A DNA stretch of 64,000 nucleotides, from assembly GCF_900114045.1 (NCBI RefSeq), contig NZ_FORQ01000001.1, positions 620,001 to 684,000 of the forward strand. The letters run 5' to 3'. Source of the DNA: Kaistella treverensis (lineage in GTDB: Bacteria; Bacteroidota; Bacteroidia; Flavobacteriales; Weeksellaceae). This document shows positions 16,855 to 27,968 of this stretch, in pieces. The notes below the pieces were generated by a model that made no database searches, was not told the origin of the DNA, and saw nothing but the letters and a program-made list of their open reading frames with translations. The first letter of the stretch is position 1, and each line of letters starts with the position of its first letter. The translations under genes and the position numbers were made by a program.

Positions 16855-18186
16855 GTGACATCTATTAAAAAAGCTTGGCGACAGGATAAACATTCCAATT
16901 CTTTACCGGAAGTTTTCTCGTCTGTAAAAATTCCAAAAAATGCCGGTTTTTGGCGGAAATTTTTTGCTTTTGCCGGTCCCGGCTTAATGATCGCCGTAGG
17001 TTATATGGATCCCGGAAACTGGGCAACAGACATCGCTGGGGGCGCGCAGTTCGGTTATAGTCTTTTATCGGTGGTGTTGATTTCGAATTTATTTGCAATG
17101 GTTCTGCAGCATTTATCTTTAAAACTTGGAATTGTTGCCGAGCGCGATTTAGCACAAGCTTGTAGGGATCATTTTAACCCGACCACGAACTTTATTTTAT
17201 GGATTTTCTGTGAAATCGCGATTGCTGCGTGCGATTTAGCAGAAGTTATAGGTTCCGCGATAGCACTGAATTTGCTTTTCGGAATTCCGTTAACGTGGGG
17301 CGTTGTCATCACCATTGTTGATGTTTTTATTATTCTTTTTCTTCAGGCCAAAGGTTTCCGGATTTTAGAGAGCATCGTGGCGGGTTTAACCATTGTAATT
17401 TTAGGCGCTTTTGCGTACGAAATTATTTTAAGCAAACCCGATGTCTTCCCGATTTTGCACGGTTTGATTCCGCAAAAAGAAGTGGTCACCAATCCGTCGA
17501 TGCTGTATTTAGCCATTGGTATTTTAGGCGCAACTGTTATGCCACATAATCTTTACCTTCACAGCAGCATCGTCCAGACACGGGATTATACGCGCGACAG
17601 CGCCGGAAAAAAAGAAGCCATAAAATTTGCGACTTTAGACAGCACTATTTCGCTTTTTTTGGCCTTTTTCATCAATGCAGCGATTTTGATTGTTGCAGCG
17701 GCAACTTTTCATACCACCGGAAACCAAGATATTGCCGATATTCACGACGCGCACGAAATGTTAGCGCCGATTTTAGGTACGACTTTAGCCAGTATCTTTT
17801 TCGCCGTCGCACTTTTAGCTTCGGGCCAAAATTCAACTTTAACCGGAACTTTAGCGGGTCAGATTGTCATGGAAGGTTTTCTGAATATCAGATTAAAACC
17901 ATGGCTTCGTCGATTAATTACACGGTTAATCGCTGTAGTACCGGCTCTAATTGTAACCATCTTATATGGTGAAAAAGGAACGATGGACTTGCTGGTTTTG
18001 AGTCAGGTAATTCTTTCAATGCAGCTGAGTTTTGCCGTAATTCCGCTTGTAATGTTCACCAATTCAAAACTGAAAATGGGCGAATTTGTAAACAAACCGT
18101 GGCTGCAAATTTTGGTTTGGATAATTTCCGGCATTATTGTAATTCTCAATATTTATTTGCTGATTCAGACATTTTTTGAAAAATAA
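16855..18186 (+). CDS. mntH: Nramp-family divalent metal ion transporter
   Basis: 443 residues with about eleven membrane segments. TM1 carries the metal-binding [20 protein letters not shown] (near residue 51) and TM6 carries [17 protein letters not shown] (near 227), the two Nramp hallmarks. It is a proton-coupled importer, usually of Mn2+ and also Fe2+. The start is GTG: a stop codon lies six codons upstream in frame and no ATG precedes the conserved region. It is monocistronic, with its own promoter and operator. Confidence 0.9.
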   Translation: MTSIKKAWRQDKHSNSLPEVFSSVKIPKNAGFWRKFFAFAGPGLMIAVGYMDPGNWATDIAGGAQFGYSLLSVVLISNLFAMVLQHLSLKLGIVAERDLAQACRDHFNPTTNFILWIFCEIAIAACDLAEVIGSAIALNLLFGIPLTWGVVITIVDVFIILFLQAKGFRILESIVAGLTIVILGAFAYEIILSKPDVFPILHGLIPQKEVVTNPSMLYLAIGILGATVMPHNLYLHSSIVQTRDYTRDSAGKKEAIKFATLDSTISLFLAFFINAAILIVAAATFHTTGNQDIADIHDAHEMLAPILGTTLASIFFAVALLASGQNSTLTGTLAGQIVMEGFLNIRLKPWLRRLITRLIAVVPALIVTILYGEKGTMDLLVLSQVILSMQLSFAVIPLVMFTNSKLKMGEFVNKPWLQILVWIISGIIVILNIYLLIQTFFEK

Positions 18187-18214
18187 GACTTTATTTTAAC
18201 AAATTTCTGCCGAA

Positions 18215-18246
18215 TTGTCCTAATGTTGTATTTGGCTAAATCTTTG
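18215..18246 (+). promoter_or_regulatory. Candidate promoter of grpE-dnaJ
   Basis: TTG (18215-18217) is 19 bases from TAAATCTTTG (18237-18246), a -7-like box with two extra bases. A similar box (TAAATCTTG, 27932-27940) precedes the YqcI/YcgG gene. No CIRCE element is visible upstream of grpE. Confidence 0.35.
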
Positions 18247-18274
18247 CGAAGCGTACGATATTAAAATTAATATT

Positions 18275-18814
18275 ATGTCAGAAAATAAAGATATGCAGGA
18301 CGAAAATTTAGATATAAATGAAAATCTAAATGAAAAAAATCAGGCTGAAAAGCCGGAAAATTCTGAAATTATGCCTTCTAATGAAGACCTTTTGGCGCAG
18401 GAAAAAGACCGCTATATCCGACTTTTTGCTGAATTCGAAAATTATAAGAAAAGAACGTCCAAAGAAAAAATGGACTTCTTTCAGTACGCAAATCAGGATT
18501 TAATGGTTTCCATGCTTGATGTTCTTGACGACTTCGAAAGAGCCATGAAGGAAATCCAGAAAAATGGCAATGAAGCTGATTTGAAAGGCGTTGAGCTTAT
18601 CTACAACAAACTGAAAAATAAATTGGAAGACAAAGGTTTAAAAACCATTTCAGTTCAGCCTGGTGATGATTTTAATGTGGATATTCACGAAGCAATCACA
18701 CAAATTCCCGCGCCATCAGAAGAGTTGAAAGGTAAAGTGGTAGATGTTATTGAAACAGGTTATCAGCTTGCCGACCGCGTCATCAGATTTGCAAAAGTAG
18801 TAACAGGAAACTAA
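18275..18814 (+). CDS. grpE: Nucleotide exchange factor GrpE
   Basis: 179 residues: an acidic, disordered N-terminus (Asn/Glu/Asp-rich, 1-40), a long coiled coil (KDRYIRLFAEFENYKKRTSKE) and a C-terminal beta domain ending GYQLADRVIRFAKVVT, the family signature. It releases ADP from DnaK. It is followed by dnaJ after 86 bases; dnaK is not in the window, as is common in Bacteroidota. Confidence 0.95.
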   Translation: MSENKDMQDENLDINENLNEKNQAEKPENSEIMPSNEDLLAQEKDRYIRLFAEFENYKKRTSKEKMDFFQYANQDLMVSMLDVLDDFERAMKEIQKNGNEADLKGVELIYNKLKNKLEDKGLKTISVQPGDDFNVDIHEAITQIPAPSEELKGKVVDVIETGYQLADRVIRFAKVVTGN

Positions 18815-18900
18815 AAACTTTGGTGGAAAACTTCACCCAATTATTCCTTAAAATTAAAATCGGTTCGTAATTGACCGGAAGAAATTCACCTCATACAATT

Positions 18901-20013
18901 ATGTCAAAAAGAGACTATTACGAAGTTTTAGAAATTACTAAAAGCGCTTCGGCAGATGAAATAAAAAAGGCTTATAGAAAAATGGCTATTAAATATCACC
19001 CGGATAAAAATCCTGGTGACAAAACTGCTGAAGAAAAATTTAAAGAAGCGGCCGAAGCCTACGAAGTCCTGAGTGACGGTAACAAAAAAGCGCGCTACGA
19101 TCAATACGGTCATGCCGGACTTGGTGGAAACGGCGGCTTTGGCGGCGGTTTCGGCGGCGGCGGAATGAATATGGACGATATTTTCTCGCAATTCGGGGAT
19201 ATTTTTGGTGGGCATTTCGGCGGTGGCGGCGGTCAGCAAAGACAACAGTCGCGCGGCAGTAATTTGCGCGTTCGCATCAAGCTGAATCTGGAAGAAATGG
19301 TGAATGGCACCCAGAAAACCATTAAAGTAAAAAAAATGAAGTTGGCCGCTGGCGCAACTTCCAAAACCTGCCCAACCTGTGGTGGATCCGGTGTTCAGGT
19401 AAAAGTGATGAACACGATGTTCGGACAAATGCAGACGCAAACTCACTGTTTGACCTGCCAGGGAATTGGGAAAGTTGCCGATAAAATTCCGGCGGGTGCC
19501 AATGCGCAAGGTTTAATTAAAGAAGACGAAGAAGTAACTATTAATATTCCGGCGGGTGCGCGTGAAGGCATTCAGCTGAACGTTCGCGGAAAAGGAAACG
19601 ACGCACCATTTGGTGGAACTCCCGGCGATTTGCTGGTTGTTGTGGAAGAAGAAGTAGATGCTTCAATCAAGCGCGAAGGCGACAATCTTCATCAGGAACT
19701 GTACGTTTCTTTTGCGGAAGCAGCTTTGGGTACGCATAAAGAAATTCCGACCGTGGGCGGAAAAGTAAAAATTAAAGTGGATGCGGGAACGCAATCCGGT
19801 AAAATCCTGAGATTATCCGGCAAAGGTTTACCAAGTATTGACAGTTATGGTAAAGGCGATATGTTTGTACATATCAACGTTTGGACGCCACAAAATCTTT
19901 CCAAAGAGCAGCGTGAGTTTTTCGAAAAGCAGCTGGCAAACGGTGAAATGCTGGCGGAACCGTCCGGCAAGGAAAAAACATTTTTCGATAAAGTAAGAGA
20001 CTTATTCGATTAA
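18901..20013 (+). CDS. dnaJ: Chaperone DnaJ with only one zinc centre
   Basis: 370 residues. The J domain has HPD in YHPDKNPGD (about 32-40) and is followed by a Gly/Phe region (75-115). Only two Cys motifs remain in the zinc-finger region: CPTCGGSG (near 157) and CLTCQGIG (near 184), corresponding to motifs 2 and 3 (zinc centre II). The places of motifs 1 and 4 read [13 protein letters not shown] and [15 protein letters not shown], without Cys. The C-terminal substrate-binding domains are intact. The ATG at 18901 is preferred over one ten codons upstream because the J domain begins there (SKRDYYEVL). Confidence 0.93.
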   Translation: MSKRDYYEVLEITKSASADEIKKAYRKMAIKYHPDKNPGDKTAEEKFKEAAEAYEVLSDGNKKARYDQYGHAGLGGNGGFGGGFGGGGMNMDDIFSQFGDIFGGHFGGGGGQQRQQSRGSNLRVRIKLNLEEMVNGTQKTIKVKKMKLAAGATSKTCPTCGGSGVQVKVMNTMFGQMQTQTHCLTCQGIGKVADKIPAGANAQGLIKEDEEVTINIPAGAREGIQLNVRGKGNDAPFGGTPGDLLVVVEEEVDASIKREGDNLHQELYVSFAEAALGTHKEIPTVGGKVKIKVDAGTQSGKILRLSGKGLPSIDSYGKGDMFVHINVWTPQNLSKEQREFFEKQLANGEMLAEPSGKEKTFFDKVRDLFD

Positions 20014-20018
20014 AAAAT

Positions 20019-20052
20019 AAAAAAGAGGTTTCAATTGAAATCTCTTTTTTTT
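20019..20052. terminator. Bidirectional intrinsic terminator
   Basis: AAAAAAGAG and CTCTTTTTTTT pair, extended by TTTCAATTGAAA. It separates dnaJ from the convergent GLPGLI gene. Confidence 0.8.
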
Positions 20053-20075
20053 GCCTTTTTAGCGGCTAATTTTTT
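20051..20075. repeat. Member of the TTTTAGCGGC intergenic repeat family
   Basis: GCCTTTTTAGCGGCTAATTTTTTA lies directly after the dnaJ terminator and reaches the stop codon of the convergent gene. Its core TTTTAGCGGCTAATTTTTT differs by one base from the copy at 7541-7560. Confidence 0.55.
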
Positions 20076-20934
20076 AACGATATAAACTGAGCTCTAAAAA
20101 ATTATTAGTTTTCTTTAAAGCTTCTTTAGCACGCTGTTCGCGCGAGCGTATTATTTCGCTATTAGAAAGTTCTTTGCCGTTCTGGTCGGTAACTTTGATC
20201 TGCATTTCACTATCGGCAAGCATTTGCCGAATTTTTTTTGCCGGATCTTTTAGATATTCTCTCCAAAGTTGCTTAAATTTTTCTTTCGTAATAAGAAGTT
20301 CATCTTCTTTCGTTTCCGGAAAAATTACCGCCTTCTGAGGCATTTTTTTGCTTCCTGCAAATCTGAAAATATGATCACCTTTTTCATCTTCAAGATTTAA
20401 AATAAGACCTGGCAAACCGTGAAATTTGTACGGTCCGTCCTGAAACTGAATTTCATTCGTAAACCACGCAATCCATTTTCTACCACCAAAATCTGTTGTT
20501 GCTTTTTGCGCTTTCATTCCACCAATCTCGGAGGTTTCCGGTGAAATCTTCCAATTTTGCTTTTCGGTTTCTTTAATCACGAAATTATCACCATTAATGC
20601 TGGTATGAAAATCTGCTTCAAAAGCAGGATATTTTTTTGTAACCGTGTGCGAAACTTTCGCTTTGCGTGGGATTTTCGATAAATTGATATTGCTCGACTG
20701 CGTCGCTCTTGCACGCGAAAACTGTTCGTTCACTAGTGAATCATAAACAAATTTTTCCTGGCTGTAATAGTTTGAACCATTTTTGGTAATATCTAAAACC
20801 ATTAATTCTTTCACGACATTTTCCCGGTGTAAAGAATCCATTTTGAAGGAATATTCGTAGAAAATTCTGTGGTTTTGCGCATTCAGTAAAAATGAAAAGC
20901 TTAGAAATAAAAAAGACAAAGCGTATTTAACCAT
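20074..20934 (-). CDS. GLPGLI family protein
   Basis: 286 residues with an N-terminal signal peptide (about 1-19, ending LLNAQ). The family motif is present as KFHGLPGLILNLED near residue 175. These secreted proteins are abundant in Bacteroidota. Their function is unknown, though they are often found near TonB-dependent receptors. It stands alone, convergent with dnaJ. Confidence 0.88.
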   Translation of the reverse strand: MVKYALSFLFLSFSFLLNAQNHRIFYEYSFKMDSLHRENVVKELMVLDITKNGSNYYSQEKFVYDSLVNEQFSRARATQSSNINLSKIPRKAKVSHTVTKKYPAFEADFHTSINGDNFVIKETEKQNWKISPETSEIGGMKAQKATTDFGGRKWIAWFTNEIQFQDGPYKFHGLPGLILNLEDEKGDHIFRFAGSKKMPQKAVIFPETKEDELLITKEKFKQLWREYLKDPAKKIRQMLADSEMQIKVTDQNGKELSNSEIIRSREQRAKEALKKTNNFLELSLYR

Positions 20935-21051
20935 ATTTTTAAATGAAATTTAAAAATAACAAATAAAAAACAAATAACCTTTAACCATTTTCAGTATTTC
21001 TAAAGCCGGAAAATTGCCCCGAAATGCAGGTAAAAATTGACCAAAATTCCC

Positions 21052-21059
21052 TATTTTTG
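21052..21059 (+). promoter_or_regulatory. -7 promoter box (TATTTTTG) of icd
   Basis: It is an exact TAnnTTTG match 34 bases before the icd ATG. A member of the intergenic repeat family (21011-21039, AAATTGCCCCGAAATGCAGG) lies just upstream. Confidence 0.5.
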
Positions 21060-21078
21060 TTCATCTCAATTTTAATAA

Positions 21079-23313
<2,235 letters not shown>

Positions 23314-23352
23314 TTTATTAGAGAACTGCTTTACATTTAAATTTAATAATTC

Positions 23353-23379
23353 AAACGCTCCGAACGGAGCGTTTTTTTT
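23353..23379 (+). terminator. Strong intrinsic terminator of icd
   Basis: AAACGCTCC-GAAC-GGAGCGTTT forms a perfect 9-bp stem followed by eight T. Confidence 0.9.
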
Positions 23380-23474
23380 GCTTTAAATCTTTCTTTTTTA
23401 TAAGCACATTTTAAGCAAACCAGGAAAATTTTTCTAAAGATTTACTGTTAAAAGACCCTTTTTTTCCAAAATTA

Positions 23475-23482
23475 TATTTTTG
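23475..23482 (+). promoter_or_regulatory. -7 promoter box (TATTTTTG), candidate for the galactofuranose operon
   Basis: It is an exact TAnnTTTG match. If used, the leader to the ATG at 23742 would be about 250 bases long. Confidence 0.4.
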
Positions 23483-23741
23483 ACCTTATGACTAATTAAT
23501 GGAAATAGGACTGCAAATAAAAAATTTTTTCACAAAAAAAATTAAATTAAGAATTTAATCATATTAAAAGCTATAATTAATAAATAATATAGCTAATAAG
23601 CAAGTTACTGCTATATAATAAAGTCATAATCAAAAACATTATTGATTTCGCATTTTGGTATATTAATTGTTTCTGCAAAACTACCAAAACAACGTTCTAA
23701 GTTGTTTTCAGCTCTACATTAAAACTATAAACACATACGCT

Positions 23742-24815
23742 ATGAAAAACCATTCAAAAAATGGATTCCAGAAGTATGACATGATTGTCTTCTGTCATCT
23801 TCGCTGGGATTTCGTTTACCAAAGACCACAACACATCATCAGCCGCCTGGCGAAAGATTATAAAATATTGGTCGTAGAAGAACCGCTCAAAAGAAATGAG
23901 GAAAAATCGGTTTTTTCTGTCCGAAGATTAAATTCGCAAATTGATGTTTGCCAACCTGCAGTCGATCACATCGACGAAATTGGCCCTTACTTAAAAAAGC
24001 ATCTTAAACAAACCGATTTTGCACTTGGATGGTTTTATTCAGCGGCTTTTGTTCCAGTCTTAGAGACTTTAGATTTTGAAAGCGTCGTTTATGATTGCAT
24101 GGACGAGCTTTCTTTATTTAAAGGCGCATCGAGCAAACTTTTGGAGCAGGAGCAGCAACTTTTAGCCGCTGCCGACGTTGTTTATACGGGTGGAAAATCG
24201 CTGTACGAATCCAAAAAGCAAAAACACCACAACGTTTTTTGTTTCCCTAGTTCGGTTGATATCTCTCATTTTTCAAGCAGAAACAATCCGAAACCTGCGG
24301 ATTTAGAAGGAATTGCTGCACCAATTATTGGCTATTACGGCGTGATTGATGAAAGAATTGATCTGGACCTAATTCGGGAAACCGCAGCAAAAAGTCCCGA
24401 TGCTTCTTTCGTGATGATTGGTCCCCTTTGTAAAATTGAAGAAAGCGACTTGCCACGCGCGCAAAACATTTATTATTTAGGTATGAAATCTTACGACGAA
24501 TTGCCGAGCTATCTTCAATATTTCGACGTTGCGATGATGCCTTTCGCTTTAAACGATTCTACAAAATTCATCAGCCCTACAAAAACCTTGGAATATATGG
24601 CGGCAGAAAAACCAATTATTTCTACCAAAATTAAGGATGTAGCGCGCGATTACAGCAATTGCGTAACTTTAATAAACGACTCGGACGATTTCATCACCGC
24701 AATCAAAAATCCAAAACAGAATTTTAGGCGCGAATACCGGGAAATTTTACAAAAAACGTCCTGGGATTCCACTGCAGAAAATATGCGTCTAATGATAAAA
24801 AGAGCAATAGCATGA
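23742..24815 (+). CDS. Glycosyltransferase (GT-B, family 1/4-like)
   Basis: 357 residues. The opening IVFCHLRWDFVYQRPQHIISRLA is typical of a GT-B family usually found next to UDP-galactopyranose mutase. The C-terminal nucleotide-sugar domain has GYYGVIDERIDLDLI, FVMIGP and the acidic-patch region SPTKTLEYMAAEKPIIST (near 289-306). The first ATG of the open frame lies 25 codons upstream; the ATG at 23742 is preferred because the hydrophilic leader before it is not conserved-looking. The stop overlaps the glf start by four bases (ATGA). Confidence 0.85.
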   Translation: MKNHSKNGFQKYDMIVFCHLRWDFVYQRPQHIISRLAKDYKILVVEEPLKRNEEKSVFSVRRLNSQIDVCQPAVDHIDEIGPYLKKHLKQTDFALGWFYSAAFVPVLETLDFESVVYDCMDELSLFKGASSKLLEQEQQLLAAADVVYTGGKSLYESKKQKHHNVFCFPSSVDISHFSSRNNPKPADLEGIAAPIIGYYGVIDERIDLDLIRETAAKSPDASFVMIGPLCKIEESDLPRAQNIYYLGMKSYDELPSYLQYFDVAMMPFALNDSTKFISPTKTLEYMAAEKPIISTKIKDVARDYSNCVTLINDSDDFITAIKNPKQNFRREYREILQKTSWDSTAENMRLMIKRAIA

Positions 24816-25927
24816 CCGATTATGATGTTTTAATTATTGGCGCCGGTATTTCCGGTGCCACATTAGCTGAACGTTATGCGTCTATTGGAAAACAGGTTTT
24901 GGTTATTGAAAAAAGAGATCATATCGCAGGAAACTGCTTTGACGAATATGATGAAAACGGAATATTGGTCTCGAAATATGGCGCTCATTTATTTCACACC
25001 AATGATGAGCAGGTTTGGGAATATGTAAACCGGTTTAGCGAGTGGTATCCTTGGCATCACCGTGTAATAGCACGTGTTGACGGTAAAACGGTTCCTATTC
25101 CGGTTAATATCACCACCGTAAATACCCTCTTCAATACCAACATAAAATCTGAGGAGGAAATGCAGCAATGGCTGGAAGAAAACCGAACGCCGTTTGAAAA
25201 TGCTAAAAATGGTGAAGAAGCTGTCTTAAACAGCGTGGGAAAAGTGCTTTATGAAAAAATGTTCAAGCATTACACCAAAAAGCAATGGGACAAATATCCG
25301 GAAGAACTGCATGCCTCGGTTTTAGAGAGAATTCCGGTGCGCCATAATTACGATGACCGTTATTTTTCCGACAAACACCAGGCTTTACCAGTTGGTGGAT
25401 ATACGCAGCTATTCGAAAAAATGCTGGATCATCCGAATATTACAGTGCTTTTAAATACAGACTTTTTCGATGTTAAAGATCAGGTTGGCGACTATGAAAA
25501 ACTATTTTATACCGGGCCAATTGACCGTTTTTTTGAGTTTGAAAAGAAATTGATGGAAAAGCTGGAATACCGTTCCATTAATTTCGTAACCGAGCACTTG
25601 GATCAGGAATATTTCCAGGAAAATTCGGTCGTAAATTATCCGGGTGAAGAGGTAGATTTTACCAGAATTATTGAATACAAACATTTCGGTCATCAGCAAT
25701 CCAGCAAGACCAGTATTGTAAAGGAATATACGGTGGATAGTGGCGAACCCTACTATCCTGTTCCGAATGAAAAAAATCAGGAAATCTATAATAAATATAA
25801 GGAGGAAGCGGATAAACTGGAAAACATATATTTCGTAGGACGTTTAGCAAACTATAAATATTTTAATATGGATCAGGCATTTAAAAATGCTTTGGAACTA
25901 TTTGAAACCTTAGAAATGCGGATATGA
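24812..25927 (+). CDS. glf: UDP-galactopyranose mutase
   Basis: 371 residues. This flavoenzyme interconverts UDP-galactopyranose and UDP-galactofuranose. The FAD-binding start is DVLIIGAGISGATLAERYAS, followed by GNCFDEYDENGILVSKYGAH. The active-site segments KHYTKKQWDKYPEEL and YFNMDQAFKNALELF are also present, and length is normal. It overlaps both neighbours by four bases, so the operon is translationally coupled. The product UDP-Galf is presumably used by the upstream glycosyltransferase. Confidence 0.95.
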   Translation: MTDYDVLIIGAGISGATLAERYASIGKQVLVIEKRDHIAGNCFDEYDENGILVSKYGAHLFHTNDEQVWEYVNRFSEWYPWHHRVIARVDGKTVPIPVNITTVNTLFNTNIKSEEEMQQWLEENRTPFENAKNGEEAVLNSVGKVLYEKMFKHYTKKQWDKYPEELHASVLERIPVRHNYDDRYFSDKHQALPVGGYTQLFEKMLDHPNITVLLNTDFFDVKDQVGDYEKLFYTGPIDRFFEFEKKLMEKLEYRSINFVTEHLDQEYFQENSVVNYPGEEVDFTRIIEYKHFGHQQSSKTSIVKEYTVDSGEPYYPVPNEKNQEIYNKYKEEADKLENIYFVGRLANYKYFNMDQAFKNALELFETLEMRI

Positions 25928-27048
25928 AATCAAATTACATTTTTAAAAGTTTTTTCATGGGTGGTTTTGAGTGTGCAGACCACATTAACCGCCACGGCGA
26001 CCGCGTAAATCTGCTACAGGAAACACAGCACGATGTTAGGGCTTATGAAGATTACCGGAATCTGGCTGAAATGGGAATTTTCACCGTTCGAGAAGGCATA
26101 TGCTGGAGCAATTTGGAAAAAACACCGGGAAACTACGATTTTTCTGAAGTTTTAACCCGAATCAAAGCCGCTGAAAAATTTGGTATCCAGGTGATCTGGG
26201 ATCTCATTCATTTTGGTTATCCGGACGGTTTATTCCCTACACACCCGCACTTCGCGCAGCGTTTTGAAAATCTTTGCCGCGCTTTTGTGCAGTTTTACCG
26301 TTTAATGTCTGACGAAACCCTTTATGTGGTTCCAATAAACGAAATCAGTTTTTTATCCTGGTTATCGGGTGAAGCGCGCGGCACCGTACCTTTTGCAACT
26401 CATAATGGTTGGGACATCAAATACCATTTATGTAAAGCTGCAATTAAAGGAATAAAAGCTTTAAAAGAAGAAGATCCGACCTGTAAAATAGTGTTGGTAG
26501 AGCCGCTTGTGCTTATCCATGATGATGGTGATGATCCGGATCATTTATACCGACGAAATCAATACCAGTTTGAAGCAATGGACATAATCGCAGGCAGAAT
26601 GTGTCCGGATTTAGGCGGTGATGAAAGTTTTCTCGAAATTCTCGGCTTCAATTATTACTGGAACTGCCAATGGCGCGGTGAAGATAAAAGTCTCGCTTGG
26701 CCGGATGAAAATAACGAACGGGTGGAGCTGAATGAACTGTTGTTACAAGCTTATACCAGATATGAAAAACCTATTTTTCTCTCCGAAACCGGACATTTCG
26801 GTGAAGGTCGTGCACAGTGGCTGGAAGAAATTACAGCACAGGTTTTATTGGCTCATCAGCGCGGTGTAGATTTTCATGGCGTATGCATTTACCCGATTAC
26901 AGACCGTCCGGATTGGGACAATCTTTCGGTTTACAGCAACTGCGGACTTTTCGATTTGGATGAAAACGGGAACCGTATTCCTGTACTGGACTACATTGAA
27001 TGTCTGGAGCGTCAACAGCAAAAACTAAACTTTTTGGCGACAGCGTAA
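25924..27048 (+). CDS. GH-A clan (family 1-like) glycoside hydrolase fold protein
   Basis: 374 residues folding as a TIM barrel of the beta-glucosidase type. The segments NLAEMGIFTVREGICWSNLEKTPGNYDF and VIWDLIHFGYP are typical. VVPINEISF (Glu140, preceded by Asn) is placed as the acid/base and IFLSETGHFG (Glu288) as the nucleophile, matching clan GH-A. At 374 residues it is shorter than classic GH1 enzymes (about 450). Start overlaps glf by four bases. The tight coupling to glf suggests trimming or transfer within the same glycan pathway rather than nutrition; this is inference. Confidence 0.75.
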   Translation: MKSNYIFKSFFMGGFECADHINRHGDRVNLLQETQHDVRAYEDYRNLAEMGIFTVREGICWSNLEKTPGNYDFSEVLTRIKAAEKFGIQVIWDLIHFGYPDGLFPTHPHFAQRFENLCRAFVQFYRLMSDETLYVVPINEISFLSWLSGEARGTVPFATHNGWDIKYHLCKAAIKGIKALKEEDPTCKIVLVEPLVLIHDDGDDPDHLYRRNQYQFEAMDIIAGRMCPDLGGDESFLEILGFNYYWNCQWRGEDKSLAWPDENNERVELNELLLQAYTRYEKPIFLSETGHFGEGRAQWLEEITAQVLLAHQRGVDFHGVCIYPITDRPDWDNLSVYSNCGLFDLDENGNRIPVLDYIECLERQQQKLNFLATA

Positions 27049-27067
27049 AAAATTAAAAAACACTATT

Positions 27068-27562
27068 ATGGAAAAAACAAATGATAAATCAAGGAATATG
27101 GTCGGAATCACTTTTAGCTGCTTCGATCTTCTACATGCCGGTCACGTAAGAATGTTGGCGGAAGCAAAATCGCAGTGCGACTATCTGATCGTTGGACTTC
27201 AAACTGATCCGACCATTGACAGGCCGGAAAAAAATAAACCGACTCAAACTGTAGTTGAACGTTACATTCAGCTTCACGCATGCAAATACGTGGATGAAAT
27301 TATTCCGTACACCACCGAAAAAGATCTTGAAGATATTTTAAAACTTTATAAAATTGATGTGCGAATTATCGGTGATGAATATAAAGATAAAAACTTTACG
27401 GGCCGTGAATATTGCGAATCACAAAATATCAGACTCTACTACAACACGCGTCGCCACCGTTTTTCGAGCACCAATTTGCGAAAAGAAGTTTACGTTCGGG
27501 AACATTCCAAACGCCAGGCGGAAATCATCGATATACCGAAAAAGAAAAGTGAAATTAATTAA
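27068..27562 (+). CDS. Cytidylyltransferase-like nucleotidyltransferase (glycerol-3-phosphate cytidylyltransferase type)
   Basis: 164 residues. The nucleotide-binding site is GITFSCFDLLHAGHVRML, with HxGH at residues 23-26. The closing substrate loop RRHRFSSTNLRKEV stands where TagD-type enzymes have RTxGISTT. The family activates glycerol-3-phosphate, ethanolamine phosphate or sugar phosphates with CTP. In this operon it may supply a CDP-linked alcohol to decorate a Galf-containing glycan (inference). The gene ends directly in a terminator hairpin. Confidence 0.8.
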   Translation: MEKTNDKSRNMVGITFSCFDLLHAGHVRMLAEAKSQCDYLIVGLQTDPTIDRPEKNKPTQTVVERYIQLHACKYVDEIIPYTTEKDLEDILKLYKIDVRIIGDEYKDKNFTGREYCESQNIRLYYNTRRHRFSSTNLRKEVYVREHSKRQAEIIDIPKKKSEIN

Positions 27563-27597
27563 AAATTTGCCGCTTAAAGCGGCAAATTTTCGCTTTT
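27562..27597 (+). terminator. Intrinsic terminator of the galactofuranose operon; also a repeat-family member
   Basis: AAAATTTGCCGC-TTAAA-GCGGCAAATTTT is a perfect 12-bp stem starting at the last base of the stop codon. The core AAAGCGGCAAATTTT is shared with the tandem repeat at 7.5 kb. Confidence 0.85.
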
Positions 27598-27703
27598 ACC
27601 AAATCATAAAATACAGAAATGAAAAAAAAGGTTCTTCACAATCAAAACCTGTAGATTCAGCACACTCGGAAACTGGTGATTAAATTTTAAAAAAATAGAC
27701 CTT

Positions 27704-27735
27704 AAAAGCGCAAAAAAAGTGCTTTTGCGCTTTTT
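27704..27735 (+). terminator. Strong hairpin / intrinsic terminator
   Basis: AAAAGCGCAAAA and TTTTGCGCTTTT form a perfect 12-bp stem with a 7-base loop, followed by TATTTTTTT. Lying 140 bases beyond the operon's first terminator, it would end a separate short transcript or act as a back-up. Confidence 0.8.
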
Positions 27736-27908
27736 ATTTTTTTAAATAAAGAATTGCTGAATCTTAAAAAAACGCCTGAAATGCGGCGAAAAATTATCAT
27801 TTGGTATAATTTGTGAAGTTTCAGAACGAATTCTTTGGAATAAGCAAGAAAGATTTTCACGGCATTTACTGCAAAATTTTCCATTTCACCTCTTCGAAAA
27901 TAACTGCC

Positions 27909-27940
27909 TTTTGATTTGGTGAAATGCTATCTAAATCTTG
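27909..27940 (+). promoter_or_regulatory. Candidate promoter of the YqcI/YcgG gene
   Basis: TTTTG (27909-27913) is followed after 18 bases by TAAATCTTG (27932-27940), a relaxed -7 box like that before grpE. Confidence 0.35.
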
Positions 27941-27968
27941 CCAATTTCATTATAAAAACACGAAAAAA

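Larger units (their letters stand above)
23314..23741. other. AT-rich intergenic region with terminator, promoter and long leader
   Basis: After the icd terminator (23353-23379) I see no gene. An exact -7 box lies at 23475-23482. From there about 250 AT-rich bases lead to the glycosyltransferase start codon. Confidence 0.6.
27563..27968. other. Intergenic region of about 400 bases
   Basis: It contains the operon terminator, a second strong hairpin (27704-27735), a poly-A-led short open stretch (27619-27683) without a convincing complete gene, a repeat-like stretch near 27765-27795 (CGCCTGAAATGCGGCG), and the candidate promoter at 27909-27940. Confidence 0.6.

Noticed and set aside
16855-18186. 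Truncated start of mntH because it lacks an ATG
   Set aside because: GTG at 16855 gives a normal-length protein with the expected N-terminal tail; a stop codon lies just upstream in frame.
18928-19509. Open frame of 193 codons on the minus strand opposite dnaJ
   Set aside because: It lies wholly within the well-supported dnaJ, has low-complexity composition and no recognisable domain; it is an antisense shadow.
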